A stretch of 9,478 nucleotides of DNA. Source: an uncultured beta proteobacterium (GTDB lineage Bacteria > Pseudomonadota > Gammaproteobacteria > Burkholderiales > Burkholderiaceae). Shown in pieces: positions 1-6,439 of the stretch. The stretch is from NCBI GenBank assembly GCA_903827075.1, contig CAIKGX010000251.1, positions 1 to 9,478 of the forward strand. The letters are read 5' to 3'. Each line of letters starts with the position of its first letter. Within the stretch, counting starts at the first letter, position 1. The notes beneath the pieces were generated by a model that had not been told where the DNA came from, ran no database searches, and was given only the letters and a program-made list of their open reading frames with translations. Position numbers and translations under genes: made by a program.

Positions 1-69
1 AACTTGGCCGGTCTTCATATTCGATCGGGTTAATGATTCTTCAAATAATTCTGCAAATGATTCAGACAT
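1..69 (-). CDS. rpsA: 30S ribosomal protein S1, N-terminal 23 codons (partial)
   Basis: Only the first 23 codons lie in the window; the rest runs off the left edge. The peptide starts MSESFAELFEESL and continues TRSNMKTGQV, which matches the short acidic N-terminal helix of bacterial S1 (SFAxLFEESL) leading into the first S1/OB-fold repeat. S1 is the large RNA-binding protein of the 30S subunit that helps recruit mRNAs with weak Shine-Dalgarno sequences and structured leaders. The ATG occupies 67-69. Upstream there is only a weak SD-like AAGTG about 8 bases before the ATG, as is usual for rpsA, which depends on its own product. Position directly after cmk is the standard cmk-rpsA arrangement in Proteobacteria. 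The 155-base gap to cmk suggests an additional promoter or leader control of its own. Confidence 0.93.
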   Translation of the reverse strand, partial: MSESFAELFEESLTRSNMKTGQV

Positions 70-85
70 GTGTATTCACTTTGTG

Positions 86-118
86 CCGTCAGAAGGCCCG
101 ACGGGTTAGGTTAAAAAA
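86..118 (-). promoter_or_regulatory. rpsA leader: U-run plus hairpin just upstream of the start codon (candidate S1 autoregulatory site)
   Basis: Read on the minus strand, the leader carries a run of six U (113-118), then a 5-bp perfect stem CCGUC/GACGG (100-104 pairing with 86-90) with a 9-base loop. The stem ends 16 bases before the rpsA ATG. An alternative small palindrome CCCGUCGGG (97-105) shares one arm and is mutually exclusive with the larger stem. In gammaproteobacteria S1 is known to repress its own mRNA through a structured leader with a poor SD. U-rich single-stranded RNA is a typical S1 ligand. That this element does the same job here is inference from position and composition. 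Confidence 0.4.
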
Positions 119-137
119 GTCCCAAGAAACACGCTAA

Positions 138-167
138 ATTAGATAATCGCGTTGTAGAGTTTCCTAA
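138..167 (-). promoter_or_regulatory. candidate sigma70 promoter for rpsA
   Basis: On the minus strand there is a -10-like TCTAAT (138-143, five of six matches to TATAAT) and a poor -35-like TTAGGA (162-167) separated by 18 bases. Initiation near 130 would give a leader of about 60 bases that includes the U-run and hairpin. The -35 match is weak. The main argument is that rpsA commonly has its own promoter in addition to readthrough from cmk. Confidence 0.28.
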
Positions 168-186
168 GACACCAAAACTACTGCCA

Positions 187-200
187 CAGTATTGCTACTG
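187..200 (-). other. small hairpin with GCAA (GNRA-type) tetraloop between cmk and rpsA
   Basis: The minus-strand RNA reads CAGUA-GCAA-UACUG: a perfect 5-bp stem, extendable by one G-U pair, closed by a GNRA tetraloop. It lies 24 bases downstream of the cmk stop. It is not followed directly by a U-tract, so it is not a convincing intrinsic terminator. It may be a processing or mRNA-stability element between cmk and rpsA, or chance. Confidence 0.35.
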
Positions 201-224
201 CTTACTTCAATTACTGACTCAAAA

Positions 225-887
225 TTAAGAAATCTTAGATTGATACCAATCTAGAACTGTCTTTACTGCTTGATCTACCGATAATTCAGATGTTTCAAGC
301 ACTTGAGCGCCGTCTGCAACTAGCAAAGGTGCGGCACCTCGACTACTGTCTCTGGCATCGCGCTCTTGCAAATCCTGCAGCAAGTCGCTTAGTTTAGCAG
401 AAATTCCCTTAGCTATCAATTGCTTATACCGACGCTCAGCCCTAGCTTCTGCCGTTGCTGTCAAGAAAACCTTCAGTACCGCATCCGGGAAAATGACGCT
501 GGCCATATCCCGACCGTCAGCCACTAAGCCTGGAGCTGTGCGAAATCCCTGCTGAACCCCCACCAAAGCCCGACGAACCTCAGGATGAACTGCAATCGTA
601 GATGCCCGCAGACCAATTACTTCCGTACGGATAGCCTCTGTGACATCTTCCGAATTGAGCAGAATTTGGCCATTTTTGAAGGAAATCACCAGCTTTTTAG
701 CCAAAACACCAAGTTCTAACGCATTTTTAGGATCAATTGCCTGTTTTTGACTTGCTAGTGCCACTAGGCGATATAGCGCCCCACTATCCAAATAATGAAA
801 TCCTAGCTTTTCTGCCACCAAAGAGGCAACCGTCCCTTTTCCGGAGGCGGTCGGACCATCAATGGCAATGACTGGAGGCAAGGTCAT
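225..887 (-). CDS. cmk: cytidylate kinase (CMP/dCMP kinase)
   Basis: Phosphorylates CMP and dCMP to the diphosphates with ATP in the cytoplasm, feeding CTP and dCTP pools. The protein is 220 residues, the usual length. It has the P-loop GPTASGKGT (11-19), the nucleotide-binding DSGALYR (35-41, with Arg41), the GRD triplet (125-127) in VADGRDMASVIFP that contacts the CMP ribose/base, and the lid segment RDARDSSR (176-183) with its conserved arginines. The start is placed at the ATG at 885-887, giving MTLPPVIAIDG. The open frame reaches back to 971, but the extra 28 residues would overlap aroA by 68 bases and are basic and hydrophobic, unlike the family. The SD is poor (AAGAT about 9 bases upstream), and aroA ends 16 bases before, so translation is probably coupled. 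It is followed by rpsA. Confidence 0.95.
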   Translation of the reverse strand: MTLPPVIAIDGPTASGKGTVASLVAEKLGFHYLDSGALYRLVALASQKQAIDPKNALELGVLAKKLVISFKNGQILLNSEDVTEAIRTEVIGLRASTIAVHPEVRRALVGVQQGFRTAPGLVADGRDMASVIFPDAVLKVFLTATAEARAERRYKQLIAKGISAKLSDLLQDLQERDARDSSRGAAPLLVADGAQVLETSELSVDQAVKTVLDWYQSKIS

Positions 888-903
888 AAGGAATATCTTG
901 CGC

Positions 904-2232
904 TTAAGAAACAACCGCAGCAAATTCAGTGAAATAGCTTGGGAAGGTTTTCGCAACACAGTGAGGATCATTAATCTTCAGAGCATTTGGACCAAAAGCC
1001 GCCAAGGAAAAACACATGGCCATGCGATGGTCATCATAGGTATCAATACCTTCACTTGGTGATTTCCAGTCAGAAAGCGATTGAGGTGCCTGCACAACGA
1101 TATAGTCAGCGCCCTCTTCAACAATAGCGCCAATCTTTTTTAACTCTTTGGTCATAGCAGCAATTCGATCAGTCTCTTTCACGCGCCAACTGGCAATATT
1201 ATTGAGGCGTGTTGGGCCCTCAGCAAATAAAGCGGCTATCGCCAAGGTCATCGCCGCATCTGGAATTTCAGTGCAATCAATCGTGATGCCATTGAGTTTG
1301 CCGTTGGTGTTTTTTATACCAGCAACTTCAATCCAGTCCTCACCCGATGAAATATTTGCACCCATTAAAGCCAGAGCGTCAGCAAATGCCACATCACCCT
1401 GAATACTATCGCTACCAACACCAAGAACGCGAACCGGACCAGCACCAATCGCGCCCAAGGCCAAGAAATAAGACGCAGAGGATGCGTCCCCCTCAACAGA
1501 TAAAGTTCCAGGGCTTTGATAAACCACATCCGATGTTTTGGCAGGAATCACAAAAGACTGCGCATTAGGACATGCAACTTGTACACCAAAGCGTGTCATG
1601 AGTTTGAGTGTGATCTCAATATAAGGGCGAGAAATTAATTCACCAATCACTTCAATCTTGACCGGCTCTTTGGCCACTAAAGGTAAAGCCATCAACAAGG
1701 CCGTCAGGAACTGACTAGATACATCGCCCCGCACTTTAACTACATCTTTAATTTGAATATCGGCAGCAGCAATGTTGATGGGCGGATAGCCTTCTTGCAA
1801 TTCGTAATCAATCTTTGCGCCTACTTGACGCAAGCCATCCACCAGATCACGAATGGGGCGCTCGTGCATACGCGGCACACCAGATAGACGATAGTTGCCA
1901 CCCTGCATAGCCAGTGCTGCAGTTAAAGGTCGGATTGCGGTACCCGCATTACCCATAAAGAGATCTGCATCTTGCACAGGAAATGTGCCGCCACAACCTT
2001 CCACCACACAAACCTTATCGGCTTGATCGGTAACCTTTAAACCTAGTTGACGCAAAGCATTACGCATGACTTGCGTGTCATCCGCATCCAATAAATTTTT
2101 AAGGGTGGTTGTACCAGTTGAAAGGGCCGCTAACAATAGCGCACGATTAGAAATACTTTTAGATCCTGGCAGGACAATGGAGCCTTGCGCTCGTTTGAAT
2201 GGTCCAATTGTAATCTCGGGCACCCCACTCAT
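904..2232 (-). CDS. aroA: 3-phosphoshikimate 1-carboxyvinyltransferase (EPSP synthase), class I
   Basis: Transfers enolpyruvyl from PEP to shikimate-3-phosphate, the sixth step of the shikimate pathway. The protein is 442 residues, with the two inside-out alpha/beta domains of the family. Visible motifs are PGSKSISNR (22-30, substrate Lys/Ser/Arg), GNAGTAIRP (94-102), RMHERPIRDL (121-130), VEGDASSASY (247-255 region), the catalytic Asp in IPDAAMTL (325), WRVKETDR (349-356, Lys/Glu catalytic pair), DDHRMAM (400-406) and CVAKTFPSYF. The intact glycine (Gly97) in GNAGTA, equivalent to E. coli Gly96, marks it as a class I, glyphosate-sensitive type (family knowledge). I chose the ATG at 2230-2232. 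An in-frame TTG one codon upstream is possible but less likely. The ATG shares its A with the last base of the tyrA stop (TGATG), implying coupled translation. Confidence 0.96.
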   Translation of the reverse strand: MSGVPEITIGPFKRAQGSIVLPGSKSISNRALLLAALSTGTTTLKNLLDADDTQVMRNALRQLGLKVTDQADKVCVVEGCGGTFPVQDADLFMGNAGTAIRPLTAALAMQGGNYRLSGVPRMHERPIRDLVDGLRQVGAKIDYELQEGYPPINIAAADIQIKDVVKVRGDVSSQFLTALLMALPLVAKEPVKIEVIGELISRPYIEITLKLMTRFGVQVACPNAQSFVIPAKTSDVVYQSPGTLSVEGDASSASYFLALGAIGAGPVRVLGVGSDSIQGDVAFADALALMGANISSGEDWIEVAGIKNTNGKLNGITIDCTEIPDAAMTLAIAALFAEGPTRLNNIASWRVKETDRIAAMTKELKKIGAIVEEGADYIVVQAPQSLSDWKSPSEGIDTYDDHRMAMCFSLAAFGPNALKINDPHCVAKTFPSYFTEFAAVVS

Positions 2233-3113
2233 CAAAGTACATCCATATCTTGACGTGCTTTACTTGCCTTATTAAATAATTTCTCTAAGCCAGCACCATC
2301 GTTTTCGGCAATGAGTTTGCGCATATGACCAACAATTGCGAGGTATTGGTCTAGCTCTTTCAAAATTGAAGTGCGATTTCCTAAGCAGACATCACGCCAC
2401 ATTTCTGGACTAGATGCAGCAATGCGTGTGAAATCTTTAAAGCCTACACCAACATGATCTAACTTTTGATCAGCATCTTCAGAGTTAATCACGCTCACCA
2501 TTAATGCATACGCAAGAATATGGGGCAAATGAGAAACGGCAGCATAAATAGCGTCGTGTTGTACACAAGAAATCTTCTTCACCACTGCTCCGATAGATTG
2601 CCAAAAGCCCTCAATCAAATCAATGTCTTGTGGGGAATTTTCTTGTAATGGGCAAAGAATGGTTTGCTTGCCCTGGAATAAATCCGCCTTGGCGGCACTG
2701 GCACCATGTTGCGCACCACCGGCAATTGGATGAGCAGGTACAAATTGACAAGCCTTCTTACCCAAGACTTCCTTAGCCGCCAAAATGACATCACCCTTAG
2801 TGCTACCAGCATCGGTCAGCATGGTCTTTGGTTCGAGATGAGGCTCAAGAATTTCAAAGGCAGTACGCATCTGCGCTACAGGCACACAAAGCACAATTAC
2901 ATCCGATTGCTTAGCGGCCTGAACTAAATCAACGATCCCATCAATCGCACCCATCTGCAATGCTTGATTAAGATTTTCAGTACTGCGGCCCACTCCCAAT
3001 ACCTTGTTGACTACGCCAGCCTGCTTCAGAGCCAAACCGAGAGATGCGCCAATTAAACCCACTCCTACAATGGTGACGGTACCGTAATTACTTGCTGGGT
3101 TAATGATAGTCAT
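2232..3113 (-). CDS. tyrA: prephenate dehydrogenase (TyrA family)
   Basis: Oxidatively decarboxylates prephenate to 4-hydroxyphenylpyruvate on the route to tyrosine. The protein is 293 residues, a stand-alone TyrA with no chorismate mutase and no C-terminal ACT domain. It has an N-terminal Rossmann fold with VGVGLIGASLG (16-26, dinucleotide-binding GxGxxG), DAGSTKGD (101-108), AHPIAGG (127-133), SHLPH (194-198, with the conserved His195) and FKDFTRIA (225-232, with the substrate-binding Arg230). The helical dimerisation domain follows. Coenzyme (NAD or NADP) and substrate preference (prephenate only, or also arogenate) cannot be read from the sequence with confidence. The ATG at 3111-3113 overlaps the hisC stop by four bases (ATGA). 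There is no SD upstream, so it is probably translated by reinitiation after hisC. Its stop shares one base with aroA. Confidence 0.93.
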   Translation of the reverse strand: MTIINPASNYGTVTIVGVGLIGASLGLALKQAGVVNKVLGVGRSTENLNQALQMGAIDGIVDLVQAAKQSDVIVLCVPVAQMRTAFEILEPHLEPKTMLTDAGSTKGDVILAAKEVLGKKACQFVPAHPIAGGAQHGASAAKADLFQGKQTILCPLQENSPQDIDLIEGFWQSIGAVVKKISCVQHDAIYAAVSHLPHILAYALMVSVINSEDADQKLDHVGVGFKDFTRIAASSPEMWRDVCLGNRTSILKELDQYLAIVGHMRKLIAENDGAGLEKLFNKASKARQDMDVL

Positions 3114-4234
3114 TTAGTAGTCAAGATTTCGCGAAGTGCATTTATAAAGGCAGCATTTTCCTCAGGCAAGCCGATAGAAATTCGTAACCATTGAGGCAGC
3201 CCGTAATTTCCGACTGGACGAACGATGATGCCTCGCTTTAGTAAGGACAAGTTCATCTGTGCGCCTGAGTCATCATCATCACCCACTTTGACCAATACAA
3301 AGTTACCTGCTGATGGCAGGTACGTTAGGCCAAGCTCATCAAATGCGGCTGTGAGTTGTTTGAAGCCAGCGCGGTTCAGATCATAGCCCTGCTGCAAAAA
3401 TTCCAAATCCTGAAAAGCGGCAATCGCCGCGGCTTGCGCAAGGCTATTGACATTAAATGGTTGCCGAATACGATTAAGCAAATCCGTTAAGGCTGGTTGC
3501 GCTACGCCATAGCCTATACGTAAACCCGCCAAACCGTAGGCTTTAGAAAAGCTACGCGATAAAATCATATTCGGAAAGCGTTTGACCCAAGCAATCGCAT
3601 CATAGCGTTGCTCAGGGGTAAGATATTCGTTATAGGCTTCATCGAGCACCACCACTACATGGGGCGGCACTGCGATTAAGAAATCTTCAATTTCTTGAGA
3701 CTTTAAATAACTACCAGTAGGATTATTGGGGTTAGCCACAAAAACCAACTTGGCTTTATCGCCGGATGCTTTTACCGCACTCAACATCGCCGATAAGTCA
3801 TGGCCATAACTATCTGTAGGTTCTACCTCTATCGCTCTTGCACCCACGGCCTGGGAGGCAAGTGGATAAACCGCAAATGCATGTCGCGAGAAAATAATAT
3901 CGTCACCCGTTTGAGCTACAGCACGTGCAGACAACTCCAGAATGTCATTACTACCATTACCTAAAGTAATCCAATCGGCAGGTACACCTAAACGTTCAGA
4001 AAGTACCTTCTTTAATTCAAAGCCATTGGAGTCTGGATACCGCCCCAGATCACTCGCTGCTTTGAGCATGGCCTCCCGAGCAGACTTTGGCATACCCAAT
4101 GGGTTTTCATTGGATGCTAATTTCACAATCTTGCTTTCATCCAATCCGTACTCACGCGCTACTTCACTAATAGGACGCCCGCCCACATAGGGAGCAATTG
4201 CATGAATATGTTTTAAGCCAATCTTAGAGCTCAT
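3110..4234 (-). CDS. hisC: histidinol-phosphate / aromatic aminotransferase (HisC family, PLP, fold type I)
   Basis: A 374-residue class II aminotransferase. It has the N-terminal LASNENPLG (39-47), GNGSNDIL (92-99), NPNNPTG (168-174), LDEAY (197-201, PLP-pyridine Asp), SRSFSKAYGLAGLRIGYG (226-243, with Schiff-base Lys231) and LRISIG (350-355, carboxylate-binding Arg). These are the hallmarks of HisC. It lies between pheA and tyrA, not in a his operon. In the equivalent supraoperon of other Proteobacteria the gene at this position (called hisHb or hisC2) is known as a broad-specificity enzyme that transaminates the aromatic keto acids. That role is therefore likely here, but whether it is also the only histidinol-phosphate aminotransferase cannot be decided from this window. 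The ATG at 4232-4234 overlaps the pheA stop by four bases. No SD is visible. Confidence 0.9.
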   Translation of the reverse strand: MSSKIGLKHIHAIAPYVGGRPISEVAREYGLDESKIVKLASNENPLGMPKSAREAMLKAASDLGRYPDSNGFELKKVLSERLGVPADWITLGNGSNDILELSARAVAQTGDDIIFSRHAFAVYPLASQAVGARAIEVEPTDSYGHDLSAMLSAVKASGDKAKLVFVANPNNPTGSYLKSQEIEDFLIAVPPHVVVVLDEAYNEYLTPEQRYDAIAWVKRFPNMILSRSFSKAYGLAGLRIGYGVAQPALTDLLNRIRQPFNVNSLAQAAAIAAFQDLEFLQQGYDLNRAGFKQLTAAFDELGLTYLPSAGNFVLVKVGDDDDSGAQMNLSLLKRGIIVRPVGNYGLPQWLRISIGLPEENAAFINALREILTTK

Positions 4235-5310
4235 GCTGAATGCGGATATGAACCAAGGTTTTTATAAAAGGCAGCCATTGCTTTTAATTCATCCAATGCT
4301 TTAACTACTTTTTCATCTTCAGCATGACCGGCAATATCAATATAGAAGTGGTACTCCCAGGTACCTTTACGGGCAGGTCGTGATTCAAAACGATTCATTG
4401 AGACGCCATGCTTAGCGAGCGGCTCTAAGAGGCGATAGACAGCACCAGGCTGATTATCTACCGATAACACCAAGGAAGTTTGATCATGCCCGGTAGCCTG
4501 GCACGCGTAACTACCAATCACCACAAAGCGAGTGCGATTATGGGCATCATCCTGAATCTGCGCAGCTACGGCTTGCAAACTGTAAGCAAGCTGTGCAGGA
4601 TCGCCTGCAATTGCTGCCAGGGTGGGATCGAGCGCTGCCATACGGGCTGCTTCTGCATTGCTACTGACTGCTTGTCGCTTTAACTGAGGGGCGTGCTCAC
4701 TTAACCACTGTTGGCACTGAGCTAAAGCTTGAGCATGAGCACAGACTGTTGTCACACCATCTAAATTACCACTTTTAGTCAATAAATGATGGCGAATAGA
4801 AAGCACTATCTCACCGCTAATGTGAAGCGGTGAATCTAAGAGTAAATCCAAAGTACGGGAGATAGCACCCTCACTAGAGTTCTCAACAGGGACCACGCCA
4901 AATTGCGCTGCACCCTTCTCTACCGCCTTGAATACTTCATCAATACTGTTGCAAGGTAATCCCGCAATGGAATGTCCAAAATAGGTTTGCGCTGCTTGCT
5001 CTGAAAAGGTGCCGGTAGGGCCAAGATAAGCAATCGTTTGACGAGCCTCAAGCGCCCTACAGGCAGACATCACTTCGCGCCAAATTGCAGCAATCCCATC
5101 GGGCAACAAAGGGCCTGTATTTATTTCTTGAAGTCGAGCAACGACTTGACGCTCACGCTCAGGACGAAATACTGGTGAGGAAAATCCGCCTTTAATGTGC
5201 CCCACCTCTTGAGCCGCTTGCGCCCGCTGAGAGAGCAAATCCAGAATCTGGGAATCCAAGGAATCAATCTTGTCGCGAATGGGCGCTAAGCGCTGTTCTT
5301 CAGTACTCAT
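4231..5310 (-). CDS. pheA: bifunctional chorismate mutase / prephenate dehydratase (P-protein)
   Basis: Converts chorismate to prephenate and then to phenylpyruvate, the committed steps to phenylalanine. At 359 residues it has three parts. The first is an AroQ-type chorismate mutase (about 1-90) with Arg12, Arg29, Lys40, Arg52 and Glu53 at positions matching the E. coli catalytic set. The second is the prephenate dehydratase domain (about 92-268) with LGPTGTFSEQA (96-106), GVVPVENSSEG (138-148) and the catalytic TRF (260-262) in NRTRFVVIG. The third is an ACT domain (about 278-355) with DNQPGAVYRLL and ESRP (309-312), the phenylalanine-binding motifs, so feedback inhibition by phenylalanine is expected. 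The ATG at 5308-5310 shares its A with the last base of the serC stop. A good SD (GAAAGG) sits inside the end of serC. It overlaps hisC by four bases downstream. Confidence 0.97.
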   Translation of the reverse strand: MSTEEQRLAPIRDKIDSLDSQILDLLSQRAQAAQEVGHIKGGFSSPVFRPERERQVVARLQEINTGPLLPDGIAAIWREVMSACRALEARQTIAYLGPTGTFSEQAAQTYFGHSIAGLPCNSIDEVFKAVEKGAAQFGVVPVENSSEGAISRTLDLLLDSPLHISGEIVLSIRHHLLTKSGNLDGVTTVCAHAQALAQCQQWLSEHAPQLKRQAVSSNAEAARMAALDPTLAAIAGDPAQLAYSLQAVAAQIQDDAHNRTRFVVIGSYACQATGHDQTSLVLSVDNQPGAVYRLLEPLAKHGVSMNRFESRPARKGTWEYHFYIDIAGHAEDEKVVKALDELKAMAAFYKNLGSYPHSA

Positions 5311-6407
5311 TAAGCACGCCTTTCAAAATCACGCATAAATTCAACCAAGGCCTTTACGCCCTCAAACGGCATAGCGTTGTAAATGCTGGCACGCATACCA
5401 CCAGCTGCCTTATGACCACGCAAGGCTACTAAACCCGCTGCATTGGACTGTGCCAAGAATTCTGCATTTAGATTCTCATCTTTTAAGAAGAATGTCACGT
5501 TCATTCTGGAGCGATAGACTTTTGTCACCCGATTCTCATACAAACTACTGTGATCTAAGAAGTTGTAAAGCAAATCCGATTTTTCTTGATTAATCTTTTC
5601 GATAGCCCGCACGCCGCCCTGCTTTAGCAACCACTTAAATCCTAGTCCAGCCATGTAAATGGCAAAGGTGGGAGGCGTATTTAACATTGATTGATTGGCA
5701 GCTTGTTTGGACCAGTCCCAAATCGATGGAGTGATCTTCATACTGTGACCCAGTAAATCTTTACGCACAATCACAATCGTTACGCCAGATGGGCCAATAT
5801 TTTTTTGTGCCCCACCAAACCAGACGCCACATTGAGTGATGTCCATTTCTTTTGAAAGAATATTGCTAGAGATGTCTGCAACTAAAATCTTCCCATGAAC
5901 ATCGGGCACGCTAGGAAACTCTACTCCACCAATGGTTTCATTCGCACAATAATGAACATAAGCAGCATCATCAGATAACTGCCAAGTAGATCTTGCAGGA
6001 ATCGTGTTGAACTTTTCAGTTGCAGAGGACGCTGCTAAATGAGCAACGCCATATTTATCTGCTTCTTTGAATGATTTTTCTGACCAAATGCCGGTTACCA
6101 AGAAATCTGCCTTAGGGCCATTCTGACCCAAAGACATCAGATTCATAGGGATGGCAGCATTTTGCCCAATACCACCGCCTTGGAGTAGCAATATCTCATA
6201 GGCATCGGGGATATTCATCAGGGTGCGCAAGTCCTGCAGCACCTCTTCGTATACCGCCATAAACTCTTTACTGCGGTGACTAATTTCCATCACGCTAGTG
6301 CCAAGCCCTTGCCAATTCAACATCTCTGCAGCAGCCTGCTTTAATACCTCTTCAGGTACGGTAGCAGGCCCCGCAGCGAAATTGAAAATGCGGCGGTCAA
6401 ACGTCAT
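5310..6407 (-). CDS. serC: phosphoserine aminotransferase (PSAT)
   Basis: Transaminates 3-phosphohydroxypyruvate to phosphoserine with glutamate and, in proteobacteria, also 3-hydroxy-4-phosphohydroxybutanoate in PLP synthesis. The protein is 365 residues, the normal length. Motifs are FNFAAGPATVPEEV (8-21), EISHRSKEF (41-49), QGGGIGQNAAIPMNL (76-90), GIWSEK with Trp108, NETIGG with Thr158, VADISSNILS with Asp178, AQKNIGPSG with the PLP-binding Lys202 (200-208), and MLNTPPTF. Residue 80 is Ile where E. coli has Arg77 in GGGRGQ; many PSATs vary here. The ATG is at 6405-6407, 32 bases after the gyrA stop. The nearest SD-like AAGG is about 14 bases upstream, rather far. Its last base is shared with the pheA start. 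Confidence 0.96.
   Translation of the reverse strand: MTFDRRIFNFAAGPATVPEEVLKQAAAEMLNWQGLGTSVMEISHRSKEFMAVYEEVLQDLRTLMNIPDAYEILLLQGGGIGQNAAIPMNLMSLGQNGPKADFLVTGIWSEKSFKEADKYGVAHLAASSATEKFNTIPARSTWQLSDDAAYVHYCANETIGGVEFPSVPDVHGKILVADISSNILSKEMDITQCGVWFGGAQKNIGPSGVTIVIVRKDLLGHSMKITPSIWDWSKQAANQSMLNTPPTFAIYMAGLGFKWLLKQGGVRAIEKINQEKSDLLYNFLDHSSLYENRVTKVYRSRMNVTFFLKDENLNAEFLAQSNAAGLVALRGHKAAGGMRASIYNAMPFEGVKALVEFMRDFERRA
5319..5324 (-). promoter_or_regulatory. Shine-Dalgarno site of pheA inside the serC C-terminal codons
   Basis: The minus strand reads GAAAGG eight bases before the pheA ATG. It is formed by the serC codons for Glu362 and Arg363. It is the clearest SD within the serC-cmk block. 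It supports the start at 5310 and suggests pheA can recruit ribosomes itself, while hisC and tyrA downstream lack an SD and rely on ATGA overlaps. Confidence 0.65.
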
Positions 6408-6439
6408 GATGAGTTAATTAACCTTGAATGGATGCCGAC

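Noticed and set aside
187..200. Intrinsic terminator after cmk
   Set aside because: The stem is short, not GC-rich, and has no U-tract immediately downstream on the minus strand.
179..216. Three TACTG copies at 179, 196 and 212 with near-regular spacing in the cmk-rpsA gap
   Set aside because: The units are only five bases, the spacing is 17 and 16, and one copy is explained by the hairpin arm. This is too little to call a repeat array.
888..971. An upstream extension of cmk by 28 residues
   Set aside because: It would overlap aroA by 68 bases, and the added residues do not resemble cytidylate kinase, which normally begins right before the P-loop strand as MTLPPVIAIDG does.
6413..6422. Perfect palindrome GTTAATTAAC before serC, with a similar TTTAATTAAA (9278-9287) before ompA
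   Set aside because: Both are short AT-rich palindromes expected by chance in AT-rich leaders. Two copies with different flanks do not make a supported operator.
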